The notes below the pieces were generated by a model. The model saw nothing but the letters and a program-made list of their open reading frames with translations. It did no database searches and was not told where the DNA came from. Positions 13,081-24,484 of a stretch of 64,000 nucleotides of DNA are shown here, in pieces (position 1 is the stretch's first letter; every line of letters begins with the position of its first letter). A program made the translations under genes and the position numbers. Source of the stretch: Lates calcarifer (Eukaryota; Chordata; Actinopteri; Centropomidae); the NCBI RefSeq assembly GCF_001640805.2, contig NC_066836.1, forward strand, positions 3,482,071-3,546,070, read 5' to 3'.

Positions 13081-15768
13081 TGGTGTTGTGGCTGGCTGTC
13101 AGGGCGATAAACCGACAGGGAGGGCTGCAAATCCCGAGAAAAGGTTCCGGTTCAAGTGGGTGGTTACAAATGAGAAAGCAGAAAGATAGAGGAGCGGTGA
13201 CAGAGCTGGTTTAATGATTTATTGTTCATATGCATTGATTCATTTTTGTTTGTTAATGCCGATAATAGTCTATTCCTCTGCATCTATCTGTTAGTCATTA
13301 AAGGGGTAGATTACTTGGCACCATACTGTTTTTTTGTTTGTGTGTGTGTGTGTGTGTGAAGTGAAGTGAATAATATATATTTGTATCCTGCAGTTCAACA
13401 GAATATAAATTCAATTGTGTGTTCATTTTGATAATTAAATAGCCTCGAAGGAGTACAGAGGTAAATAAATATTCCAACATGAGAATATTAAAGGGTCTAA
13501 CTCTAACCAATGACTCCTATATGGGATTCAGGAATAGTTTTAGAGGTGGTTCAGGGTTTTATAGGGATAAATGATCTATCTAAAAGAAAATATTGTCAAA
13601 AAAGCTATGATAAAAATGTAACCGTTCCTCAGGAGATGCTGTAGACCTGGAAGAGGAGTAAATTTAAATAGACAAGGTCAAAGAAAACAGCAAATTTCAG
13701 ACATACAAAGACTGCCAACCTATCTAAATAGCTGTATTACATGGACAAGCTGCAAAACACTAAAACATATTAGGATTCTAAATGACAAGAGGTCAAACTT
13801 CCAGGGTCAAATGTATAAACCAAATAATACACAAGACAAGACAAATGTACCATACACCTCCAACATGAGCCCAACAGAACCACTTTGTTTCTTCTAGTTT
13901 GCACAGTCTGTTTCCATTGTGTATCTTTCTGAGGCACTGGACCACCCTGAATCTACTTGTTTTAAAGCTTTTGATTCAATTAAATTGTGACATCTGCTGG
14001 CCAACCCATGGTAATGCATTTGTATATAAATGGATATAAATGATCTCTACTGTGATCTTTGATATTTTGTTCAGTGATGGACTGTTACTATGACTCTCTT
14101 TTTAAATATGTTTGTATATTTAAAACCAGTTCAACACACCCTAAACATGCAGAGTAAGCTCATAATAAATTAGCTTTTTAACAAGTCATTCACCTGGACA
14201 AGAATCTGTGACATGAATCTAATAGTTAACATACCAGCCTGCCTACTTTTTGTGCACCAGGATTAAAAGGTATACCCATCAGGGCCAGATGATCCCTGGC
14301 TGACAACATAATATGTTGTTTGAGAACTTCCATCTTTGCAAAACATGAACAGTTAAAAATGGTGACACCTGAGGAGATTAGCTGTTTGTGCAGTGTGAAG
14401 TTATGAGAATGCATACCACCAACTTTTAAAGGGAGCGGAGAACATGAAAGGGGAGTTGTCATGCACATGCTGACTTACAAACAAGTATAACAACATTCTA
14501 ATGGGATCCAGAATACTATAAACAAGACTAGGTCATATATTATGTAGTAGTTCACCGCTTGCTGACATTGTCTCTCACTACCTTCCTGATCACTCTCCAG
14601 GAATTCTGACTTTTGCATGTCTGTGTAGTCTTGATGTAATGAATTGTACAAACAGGCAGTTATGGTGTTACAATAGATTGTATACACAAAACGTGACAGA
14701 AGTAGTTGTATGAGGGGAAAAAGAGCCTCAGAGAGGTTCAGTCCATGCTGTACTTTCACACCTTGTCTGTGGAAAGCAGGTGAGATTGTCAAGTTGTTTT
14801 TGGATGCAGTTCTCTGATTCTTCTTTTGGAAAAGTGGGTTTCGGGATCACTTCATTTGAAGCATACTGAGGCCTTAACAAGGCCTCATTCATGGTAGTCA
14901 CATGATGTGTTGAAGTGAGGCATCACTGCACCTTTTAGCAGTTTAGCTGCTTTAAATGGCTGATACTGTGTTGAGCAATGAATGATTATTTTATATCACA
15001 TGAAGAAAGTTGTTTTTTCCAATATGATCAACATCTCAAACATTTCATGCAAGTTATATAAGTTCCTGATTGCAGAAGTTATTGTTCTTTACAGGACTGG
15101 AGCTCTCTGTTGCAGTACTGTGTGCTGAACAGCAGAGGTCCTCCTTGGCTGCCACAGTGAAGCGCTGTTTACGTTGTCAGGGTAGTAGGCTTCATCCCAC
15201 TGCTTGTAGGCGGCCAGTCTCTAGGTGGAAATTTCCATTCCAGCCACACTGGACCAAAGGCCACGAAGATGTTTGAAAGGCAACAAAATGAAATATTTAG
15301 TAGACTCCCACACTGTGACTTTTCAGTTCTGGTTTGTTTTTAGCTTCAGGAGAGGAGAAAGAAGGTAAATGCAGTGGGTTTAGAGTTTGGATAAACTCTT
15401 TTGAAAATCAAATGATACAGGTTTAAACAATCGATTTGATACTGAATAATCCACATAGCACAGCTAAATCCCTAATACTAATTTTCATGTTTGCTCCAAT
15501 AAAATAAATGTGAAATCCAAGGTTAGAGGATCCAGTAGGTTGATCCCTGACTCATACAAGTTGAACAGTGCATAAAATCTAAAATCAAACTAATTCAAAT
15601 ACCAGTTGATGCTAGGAATTTATGTAACATTTCAAGAGAATTAAGATGTTGAAGAGAGAACACTGATGCTTCAGTGCCGGGAAGCAGCAAGGTTTTCTGT
15701 TCATACACAGCAGTTTCAAGGTCTCCCTCACAGGCATTTTTCTCCTTTTCAACTTATTAGTGTGTGTG

Positions 15769-15807
<39 letters not shown>

Positions 15808-16940
15808 AATGAATAAAAGAAAAGGTTTTGTGTGTCTATATAGTGTGTGTCTGCAAAAGCAAAAGAAAAAAGTCACTGTGTGTATGTGTGAGTGCACAGT
15901 GTACAACATGTGTGTATGTATGTGTCTAACACAGTATGAACAGAATTTTATTTGTATAGTGTGCTTTAATGCACATATGAGCCTTTAAACAGATTCTGTG
16001 AGGGAAAAGACTAATCCCACTTTAATAAAGAGACAGATTTATCTCCACTTTATCACCATCAACCCCTTCAAGATCAACACTATATTGCCAGGGGTTGCTA
16101 TGGAAACTACCTATTTTCAAGCGCAACCCCTTTTAAAAAGTAATTTCATTTTACTGCCTCCTGAAATCTTAGTGGACTTGAAAACACCCTCCTAATAATG
16201 TTAATCTCACCTGCTTCACTTCAGAATAGTTCTTTTAAAAAAACATCCTGACTGAAATACTCAGCTGCCTCATGCAACATGTGGCTACACAGGAGATGTA
16301 GGAACAGCTAAAGGTATTCGAAAACAACATTGTATACTTTGGCCTTGATGTCAGTTGTGTGTAAATATTGTGTGAGTGGTCTAAACTCTATGGGGGTGTT
16401 CACCTTTTTGTTTCATAAAAGCTTTGACATAAGAAGCACTGAGAGAGAGACAGTGGTGGAAATTGATAGAATGTAGAGAGTGACAAATAATCTACTGTAT
16501 GTGATCCTCCTGTTCAGACTCTTACACAATGTTTATGACTTTGTCTTGAATCTATTTTATATGTCTTAATGTTGCTTCTGTGCAAAGGTGTAGTCAAAGA
16601 CTCATTTCCACTGCAGTGAAAAATGAAGTTGAATTGACTTACAATTGAGCTTTAAAGATTATTATGTTTTTAATCGATCTTTTCAAAAGAAGAGTGAAAG
16701 GACCAAATAAAACTGGATCTTAGATAGAACCTTTCCTCTTAATTCATCTTCATTTCCTTTGATACAAACACTGAGGTTATTTAAGGTACAGTATTAGAGT
16801 ACCTCTTTGTAGCAGAATGAGGCAGTAAATTGGCTTTGTGCAGCTTTAACTGCACCTGCATGAAAAGCTGGCTTGTACTCTGGAGAAGAGGAGGACATTG
16901 CAAATGTGTGTTGGGGGAGCAATAAAGCACAATATATGTC
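13081..16940. other. ccny-crem intergenic spacer
   Basis: No gene recognised. The spacer holds TG microsatellites at about 13339-13358 and 15761-15802 (the latter with one CA interruption) and otherwise unremarkable AT-rich sequence. Confidence 0.55.
15761..15802. repeat. (TG)n microsatellite
   Basis: About 21 TG units with one CA interruption, in the ccny-crem spacer. Confidence 0.95.
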
Positions 16941-16952
16941 ACTTTTGAATAT

Positions 16953-18722
16953 TTTATTAGATAAACAAAAATAGTTTGGGTTTTACAATTCAGACAAGGA
17001 AGTACATCAGGTAAAATATAGAGCCATTTGAAACGGCAAAAAACGATGTGCAGAGAAAGTCAACTGATATCAAAGAAAACCTGAATTCTATTATCACCTG
17101 TTGTAATATAGAATTTAATAGAAGGGGCATTCAATTGTGAATACAAACCATGCCAGGTCATTTGGTTGGTAAATAACAAGACTGCTGCAGGATGATTCAT
17201 ACTGTTGTTTCTGAGCTAAACAGTAGTTAAACACCTAACTGCTACTTAAAGAGATTTGGCAGCCGAGGGAGATGGTCTGTTACACCAAGGAGTGCTCTTT
17301 CTATCACTTTCTACAGGCCTAACCATAAAATATATTCAGTGGAACAAACTCAGCAACTACAAAAACTGAAACAGAAAAAGCAAGCAGTTTTCGATATCAC
17401 CAGAAACACTAACACAAGATGATATATTATCATTAAAATAAAATGTCTTTACATAAAAAAAGAAAAGAGAGAAGAAGTTGGCATCACCCTTTAAACAGAG
17501 CATTTTAATATCTAGCCATAATCAAATACAGTTTTATTCCACAATGGAGATCCATCATTTGAAAAACAAAATTGATGCTTGCATGACAACAAAGCACACC
17601 AGTTCCTCTTTGAGCTGTGAGTCATAAGATGTTTCTTCACAAAACAGAGGCTTTTCAGAAGAGATTTGACAATTACATTTTAACATGTTTAACAACAAGT
17701 TATCAGGTAACATTTGTTTTGTAGAAGATATAAACTTGTGGAGTGAAACTCTTCAAATAAGTATAATGGAATATAATTTCTAATAATACCTACACTGACA
17801 CTGTGGTACTTTCTGTGCTTTGACAACAGAGCAGCTGTGTTCTGTCATTTCAAATACTACAATCAACTCACTTTAGTGATGAAAAATAAAAACTCCTTTG
17901 GACTTTTGCTAATGAGGTTTAGATTTAAATAATGCCCTTCAGCATTGGCTTGAAATATATGTTAAAGTTCTGTGCATAAACAGCCAAACATAAGAGGATT
18001 TGAATCTGAATATATTCAATTCTTTTACTGGTATTTCTTGAAAAACCTTTTTGACCTAATCAAGATTTGTCTATACAAACTGAAAACAGGCTGGTGAAAT
18101 CCAGGAAATCACTTCACTGATAAAATGCTCGAAGATGTTTCTCCTTAATCGTGTTATCGCTTGAAGGAATGCATGAAACGGCTACGAACAGAAGTGTAAA
18201 TTACACAATCGACATTATCAGGTAAACAGGGTTGAGCTGCCTGGTTGCAGCTGGTGGTGGATCTACGTAAGCTTTTTTTTTTGTGCACTTCGTCTGACCT
18301 CAGAGAAACTTGCTGGTAGCGAGACCTGGCTGACCCGCCAAGGTTTTTTTTCGTAATCTCTGTACTTGAACGGTGCATTTTCAGGAAGCACCTGTATTTC
18401 CTCTTCCTGTTCCTCTTCTTCAGCTGGCTCTCATTGGCTGGCTTCGCCCATGCACAGCAGCAACAGCAAGCATAGTGTGTACAACACTTGAGTCTTCACA
18501 TGCAAAGAGCACAAGATAAGAACAAGAGCGAAACTGGCAAGCTCGAGCTATTCGAATTCCCGGGACACTTCTGAATTCAGCGTACACCAGGCCTGAGTGA
18601 GCAGAGAAACAAAGACGGTCAAAGCAGTTTTTGTTCCAGAGTCTTTTCTTTTGTTGTTGTTGTTTTGCTGTAGCAGTTCGTAAACGGCACTGTCTTCAGC
18701 CTGTGACCGCGAACAGCCGCTG
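16953..18722 (-). other. crem: crem 3' UTR (probable extent)
   Basis: Sequence downstream of the crem stop codon. Minus-strand AATAAA signals occur at 17538-17533 and 16958-16953, so the 3' UTR is probably 1.2 to 1.8 kb. The end was chosen at the more distal signal and is uncertain. No second, alternative bZIP exon was recognised in this stretch. Confidence 0.4.
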
Positions 18723-18867
18723 CTACTCAGCTTTGTGGCAGTAAATGTCCTTCAGTGCTTTCAGCTCTTCAATCAGGGTCTTGTTTTGGTTTTCCAACAC
18801 AGCCACGCGGTTTTCCAGACATTTGACGTACTCTTTCTTTTTCCTGCGGCATTCACGAGCTGCCTCC
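18723..18867 (-). CDS. crem: CREM, terminal coding exon (basic region and leucine zipper)
   Basis: The exon encodes residues 272-319: the rest of the basic region (EAARECRRKKKEYVKCLE) and the leucine zipper with leucines at 289, 296, 303 and 310, seven apart. Cys278 and the RRKKK run are the family's DNA-contact residues. It ends ALKDIYCHKAE followed by TAG at 18725-18723. This ending is like CREB1 and like the first of the two alternative DNA-binding exons (DBD I) of mammalian CREM. A DBD II exon was not found downstream. The acceptor is CTCTTCAG. Confidence 0.97.
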
Positions 18868-19456
18868 CTGAAGAGGAAAGAGGAGGAAAATGTGTTTATG
18901 TCTTTTGATGAAAAATGTAATTTAGGCTCCAGACAAAATGCAAGCTATGCACAATCCAAGAGAGCAGATGTGTTTTAGGCTGTCAAGTTCAGGTTTTATT
19001 TGCAAAATGTTTCCACATTTATGTCCGTACTCTCCCAGACCAGATCATTTCCCAGCTGCAGCATTTCCCTATCAAACATGAACAATCAAGGGACACAGAA
19101 ACATCTGCAAATCTATCACAGCAGTATGCTGCAGCCTCGACCTTTGCACTACTTGTCACCCTGGTGACAAAAAAGTGGGAATGTCCACCTCCAGACCATC
19201 AGACTTTTTTATTTTCCAATTCAATGGGGCCGCAGTTGACTCTTTTCATTTCTGTGCATGACTCAGGAAATCATTTAAATCATGGTTGTATTTTCATCCA
19301 AGCCATTAGCTTCACACTTTTATTTTGCCTGTAATGACATCCCAGTGCCTGCATTTTCTGATTACACACAGATACTTTCTTTACATGTTGTTTAGGAATA
19401 TATGAGGTCAGTGAAACCTAAAACTACTAACACCTCCAACTATCACCAGCTCGTAC
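18868..19456. other. crem intron between linker and bZIP exons
   Basis: AT-rich intron of about 590 bases; nothing further recognised. Confidence 0.7.
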
Positions 19457-19616
19457 CTGTTTTTCATCAGTCTGACCTCCCTCTTTCGGGTGATCTCTTC
19501 AGCATGTTGTGATGAGGGGTTCTGCATGGTGCCCGGGGACGCAGCCATCACAATGCTTTGAGCCAGGCCCGAGTTGGGCGACCGCAGCTGGTAGGCGGGG
19601 ATGTCTCCTGTGGCAG
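19457..19616 (-). CDS. crem: CREM, coding exon 6 (linker and start of basic region)
   Basis: Shared by the long forms and ICER, this exon (residues 219-271 plus two bases) encodes ATGDIPAYQLRSPNSGL, SIVMAASPGTM, then EEITRKREVRLMKNR. The VMAASPG linker is typical of CREM. KREVRLMKNR is the first half of the DNA-contacting basic region, including the invariant Asn. Acceptor CCCCACAG; donor AG|GTACGA. Confidence 0.96.
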
Positions 19617-20650
19617 CTGTGGGGAAAGATGAGCAGAGAACATTAGAGCTCCAAATTCCTTAACTTTTTAAACTTTTTGCCCTTATTCCTCTTTTATAAT
19701 GACATGTGATCAACAAATGAAAACAATGACTTTTTCAGATATTTTTAGTAAACAGTCTAATTCACTGACTGTCTGTTCCTTCACATTTTCACCTTTAAAA
19801 AATATGTGCATCTATTTCACCAGAGGATGTTAGACAGCAACTTCAGCCAACAACGTTTATCTGCTCTCCTTCCTGTCTGAAAAGATGAATTTCCTCTGAC
19901 CATGACAGTCCATTTGAACAAGTATTTGTTCTTAAATGACCTGACTTGTTGGCTCTGAAAATATTGTCATTTTTGCTCCATTCAGGGCCCTATAAAATTT
20001 AAATGTGCAGAAAGAGCTGACACAATCACACATCTGGTTCAATGACGGCAAACAAGTAAAGTGAATTAAAATTGCCTAATCATATTGACTAATTACACAC
20101 AATGAAGAGGAATGTGTACTCTAGTTATGACTTCTGCTGCAGTTCCATTAATGGCCACTGAAGCTGGCTAGGAAAAAAACTACTCTTTTCAGAACAGCAA
20201 GTGTCAGAAGTATATTTAGTTTTTTATTTATTAAACTTTTTTTTTTAGTTGTTTCTTCAACTAATTTTTAAACGTTCTCTTTTTTTTAACACAAATTTTT
20301 AATAGGTGGTCTTGGTATTAATAAAATATATTTTATTATATTTTGTTTATGCAGATATTATTAACCCTAGATCATGTATTAATGCTTTGATTGCATAAAT
20401 CATTTTTTTTCTATGCCACCAATACATACACACCACTGTGTGATACTATATAACCGTCAGTAACAGTGGTACTAATTCTAGAAAAAACAGTAAAAAACAA
20501 CTCTCTGGATGTGGTTTATGTGCTGTTTGAGTTGAGTCATCTAATTGATGACTCAACTGTTAACTGCTCTGCCTGCTGTCTCACACCATTTCAGTTTCTC
20601 TTTTTCACTTTGTTCCTGAGAAGTTTCTATCGTCTCCCCCTCTCCCCTGT

Positions 20651-20651
<1 letters not shown>

Positions 20652-20688
<37 letters not shown>

Positions 20689-20703
20689 CAGACACAGCAG
20701 GTG

Positions 20704-20758
<55 letters not shown>
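20652..20758. repeat. Paired (CA)n microsatellite
   Basis: Two uninterrupted CA runs of about 18 and 25 units are separated by a short non-repetitive bridge (CAGACACAGCAGGTGTATATA). Long alternating purine-pyrimidine tracts of this sort can adopt Z-DNA and are usually length-polymorphic. Confidence 0.95.
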
Positions 20759-20759
<1 letters not shown>

Positions 20760-20810
20760 GTCTCTCTTTTTTTCTCTCTCATTGTGATAACAGAGTGACT
20801 CGGGCTGTGC

Positions 20811-20818
20811 TGACGTCA
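20811..20818. promoter_or_regulatory. Perfect cAMP response element (TGACGTCA)
   Basis: An exact copy of the palindromic CRE, the highest-affinity site for CREB/CREM/ATF1 dimers. It lies in the crem intron, 78 bases from a second exact copy and about 720 bases downstream of the ICER start codon. Binding in vivo is not shown by sequence. Confidence 0.6.
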
Positions 20819-20888
20819 GTGTGTGCGTCTCACTCGCCCGTTTTGCATTCTCTCTTCCCTGCCTGGCTTCTCTTCCAGGAAACTGGAG

Positions 20889-20896
20889 TGACGTCA
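20889..20896. promoter_or_regulatory. Perfect cAMP response element (TGACGTCA), second copy
   Basis: A second exact CRE palindrome in the same intron. Two 8-base perfect matches within 90 bases are much more than expected by chance in AT-rich fish DNA, where CpG-containing octamers are rare. Confidence 0.6.
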
Positions 20897-21503
20897 AACC
20901 AACGACTATCTTACCCCCCTACTGCCACCCGCCCCTTTACTTCTTACCCCCCCTCCCTGCCTTTCTGCCTGACGACCAGTGGAGTGGTACAGAGAGCGGA
21001 CTGTGTGTCTCTGTGTGTATGTGTGTGTGTGTGTGTAACAGTGGATACAGACTGAGAGGAACAGAGTTGAACAAACTAACCAAAAGCTTGTTGACATTAG
21101 ATCTGTTTTCTCTCTTTTACAACACCCTGAAGTGTCACAGAGCTTTTCCCGTGTTGAAATGGGAAGGACAGCTGTCCAATCTGTGGCATGTTTCCTCCCC
21201 AATTTCACAATGCATGAAGTAAAAGTAATGTAAAAGTAATCCAGATTTCAATAGATTTCTTAGCAAGAAAAATAGCTGCTCTTGGATAAATAAAAGATTT
21301 GCTTGTGCAGTTGGAAAAATAATCTCAAAAAAACTCAACATTATCATATTATTTTCACTCTCCTTATTAGCAGGTGTAACATTGTAAATAAACATAACTG
21401 ACAATATGCTCAGTACATGCAGAAATATATCACTCAAAGGCAGCAAGAACAGATGCTCATTTTGGACATGACACATAAAAAATATGTATGAGAGAAACTC
21501 TAC

Positions 21504-21534
21504 CTGACTCAGTCTCATCCCCAGTAACAGCCAT
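21504..21534 (-). CDS. crem: ICER-specific first coding exon (inducible cAMP early repressor)
   Basis: The minus-strand ATG at 21534 opens MAVTGDETES plus one base, then a donor G|GTAGAG at 21503. MAVTGD is the signature start of mammalian ICER, the short CREM product transcribed from an internal intronic promoter. The exon ends in phase 1, exactly what the next exon (19457-19616) needs, forming Ala at the junction. The resulting ICER would be 111 residues: this exon, the linker exon and the bZIP exon, lacking KID and both glutamine-rich regions. Such a protein binds CRE sites, cannot be activated by PKA, and represses cAMP-responsive genes including its own promoter. Two CRE-like sites lie about 175-195 bases upstream. 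Confidence 0.9.
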
Positions 21535-21709
21535 CTCTTGTTTCCAATAATCCAGCACCACGGCAGCACAACACCTCAACACACAAAAAAATACTCCTCT
21601 CTGCTTCGCTAGAACCTCTCGTTCTCCTTCTTCCTTTTCCCTCTCAGCTCTCTCTCTGCATCAGAGTGGTCACTCGTCAACTTTGCAGCCCGATTACAAT
21701 TACAGGCAT

Positions 21710-21728
21710 TGACATCACAATGACATCA
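21710..21728 (-). promoter_or_regulatory. crem: Tandem CARE-like sites of the ICER (P2) promoter
   Basis: On the minus strand the sequence reads TGATGTCA, three bases, TGATGTCA (21728-21721 and 21717-21710). Each is a one-base variant of the CRE and the two are 11 bases apart, about one helical turn. In mammals the intronic crem promoter carries closely spaced pairs of such cAMP autoregulatory elements, through which CREB activates and ICER represses. Further down toward the ICER exon, minus-strand TTGACGAGTGACC (near 21667-21679) holds CRE half-sites that could be the second pair. The position directly upstream of the ICER exon supports the role; promoter activity itself is inferred. Confidence 0.75.
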
Positions 21729-21841
21729 CTCCTGCCCGCTGAAGTCAGTAAAACACCCTGGATTAGAGTTCCTCCCACCCTCCCTTCTCCTCCCTCCCCC
21801 CCGCGGCTCAGACGCTGAAGTACAGAAACACAATGTGAGCT

Positions 21842-21846
21842 GGGCA

Positions 21847-21878
<32 letters not shown>

Positions 21879-21908
21879 AGGGAGGGAGGGGGGAGCTAAA
21901 GGGGGGGG
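21842..21908. repeat. (GGCA)n / (GGGA)n and G-run tract
   Basis: About seven AGGC units pass into GGGA units and then runs of six and eight G. On the plus strand this meets the loose pattern for a G-quadruplex. It lies about 120-180 bases upstream of the CARE pair. Confidence 0.85.
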
Positions 21909-24484
21909 TTGGTAGTGGAGAGGTTGTATTTTTAGCACTAGTGACGCAACTAGAGAGACGCTCAACAAACAAGAGGATATTGTGTCCCAAGTGGCTGCCG
22001 TGCAAACTGTTGAGCACCCTGATAGGAGTTATTTGGTGTGTGTTTATGTCTTTAAAGAACACAGGAGGGAAGACAGAGAGAATAAGGATAATGTGGTTTT
22101 ACATGTCCACTACTTATATTGCTGAATTCTACAGCATAACAGTGAATTAACCAAGATCACTTTTTGCTGTTTTAAACTTGCCTAAGTTGCCTGATGGGTA
22201 TTTGTTGGGAAAATCCTCAGCATACAGGAAGTGACACATTTTACAATTCCAACAACTTTCCACTCCTTGGAATAAGTAGGAAATTTACTGGCTTGTTTCA
22301 CACACGTAACCACGACAGAGTCAAAGTCAAAAAGATAGTTGTGTTTGATGTTATTATGATGAAATGAAAAAGGAGTCAAATGTCAACTTCAGCTTCTGAT
22401 GCATTTCAACAAAACACTGGTTTTTGAGGTTTTGACAGCAATTGTTCTCTTACAAAGTAAAATGTCAATAAGCAGGCCAGACTTTCAGGTTCACAAATCC
22501 TAAGTATGAAAACGATGGTCCTCGATCTGAAGAAAACAATCATAACATTATTAAGATGTCAGTCATAAGATTTTTGAGCATATGACTTTACTGTCTCCTA
22601 AAGCATGAACAGATGTGATTATGTACAGATTTTGAATGGGACTTCTTAATTCAATCACTGATACATGTGTTTGAATTGAGTGCTTCAGTGTTGCCAGTTT
22701 GACCACATTATCTGAACACTGGCATTGTCATCAGATTGTAAAGCATGGGAAACACACTGGCAAAATGCATCATTTCTGGCTATTAAGCCTGTTGTTAACA
22801 TTGCTTGCTTGAAATAATAATAATAGTGAGATTTTTACTGTATTTATTTAAATGAAACATTGTCAACATTGCTGTCATTGACATTTTTCATGAGAATAGT
22901 ACCAGAATAGAACTGAAATCTGACTGGGTAATGAAATATATCATGGTGTATATGTGTGTTAAATTATTTTCTGTTGCTTTCACTGATTGTTGATTTGGTG
23001 TGTTCACATGCTGCTAGAAAACTCTGACACGCAGGACCTCGATTCATACGCTATTTTGATGGAAACTTTGATGTTCAAACAAATGGTGAACATGTACTCT
23101 TCTAAAGCGTTCTTACTTTAGTAGAGCTTTACTGCCTGGTCTTCCTGATCTCTCAGGTACAACAACTTCCATTCTGCTCAGATGTTTCCTTGCTCCCACC
23201 CATTACTGAGATCTGCCAGCTAAAGGATGGGTGTATACAGCATGAGAGCAAAGTGCAAGCGCAGACAGGCCCGTTTGCATTTGATTACCAAATACAAACT
23301 AGAAAAGTCTGTCTGAAGGACCCAGTGACTTTTTCTTGTGGCATGGCTACTGCATGCATCCCCAATGGGATGGAATCCACAGCTGCCTCAGTTTTGGCAG
23401 ACGTTCACACAGAGGCCTGTCCTGGTGAAAAACACCATATTGGCAAATTCAGTGAAGAAGCTGAGGAAGACTGGATTCCAGTCTGATCGCTCTTATGCTG
23501 GGCCTGAAGATGTGACATCTAGCCTGGAAGCAAGCTGAAAGACCTCCAGTCTGGTATGTAAGGCTTCTTACTGTGAGCAACACTTCAAGCCTCACAATGA
23601 CTCACCTACAGGTCTTGAGCAACAAGGGTCTAACTGGACATTTTTAGAGCGCTTGAGTTTTAATAGCAGCAGCATGTAAGGACATTAGCAGAACAGGGAT
23701 TTTGAATGCATGCACATTTGGAAACAACTGCAAGTCTTGGGGATATGCTTCTTACAAAACAGTTATTATTTCAAACACAGCAACATCAAATCTCCATTTT
23801 ATATGTTTAGGTGTTTAGATGACAGTTTCCAAGTTCAGAGCCTCTATGTTACCGTAAATTTCAGAAAGACTGATTAGTGATTGGAGAGAGCAACCATCCC
23901 AAAGCCACAAAGACACAGAATCTATTTACCTATTTATTCTTTTTGTACATTTGGTCACTGTCCTTGAGATGTTGCCCTATATTCAATCATCTTTTCCCTT
24001 ATTTACAGCCAAGAGCATAACTGCACAATTAAAAGTATGATTTGAAATTCAAATGTTTTTCAGCACTTCTGATAATGTACCGGCTCCAGGACAAACTGTG
24101 GACTATGGCTCGTAATGCCCAGGGTTGTGGGTGTACCCTGCACATTTTCATTTACAAAATCCCACAATTTATCAAGGCTTGAATCCCATGATTTCATTTG
24201 GGGATTATTATGTTAAGTATGATTTACACAGATTGTCATCCCATCTCAAATTAATGTTATGTTATTCCTCATGCTGCCAGACATGAGATATTTGTGAGGC
24301 ACATGAAGAAATTGTCTGTGTATTTCAGCTTTGTATATAGCAGCAATTTCACTCATTTTCAACTCATTTTTCTTCAGTTTCTACATCTAAGAGGACCTGG
24401 AAATTAGCTTCTTCTTCTGCCATCCCATTCCACATTTTCTAGACACCCGTACATTCAATTTCACCAAAATCAGCTGAACCCTAC

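Larger units (their letters stand above)
19617..21503. other. crem intron downstream of the ICER exon
   Basis: Contains two long CA tracts (20652-20687 and 20709-20758), a further TG run (about 21011-21038) and two perfect CRE palindromes (20811-20818, 20889-20896). Reading frames over the CA tracts are artefacts of the repeat. Confidence 0.7.
21535..24484. other. ICER 5' flank and crem intron
   Basis: Besides the ICER 5' UTR, the CARE pair and the G-rich tract, a TGACGCAA site at 21942-21949 resembles a composite C/EBP-ATF element. A 98-residue plus-strand frame at 23190-23486 has no recognisable domain or splice support and I do not call it a gene. Confidence 0.55.

Noticed and set aside
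18154..18378. 74-codon minus-strand frame downstream of the crem stop
   Set aside because: Lies in the likely 3' UTR, basic and serine-rich but unlike the alternative CREM bZIP exon.
20553..20897. Open frames with long CV or HT repeats
   Set aside because: Translations of the CA/TG microsatellites.
23190..23538. Two overlapping plus-strand frames in a crem intron
   Set aside because: Considered as a transposon remnant or hidden exon, but neither frame shows a known motif and no acceptor/donor pair frames them.
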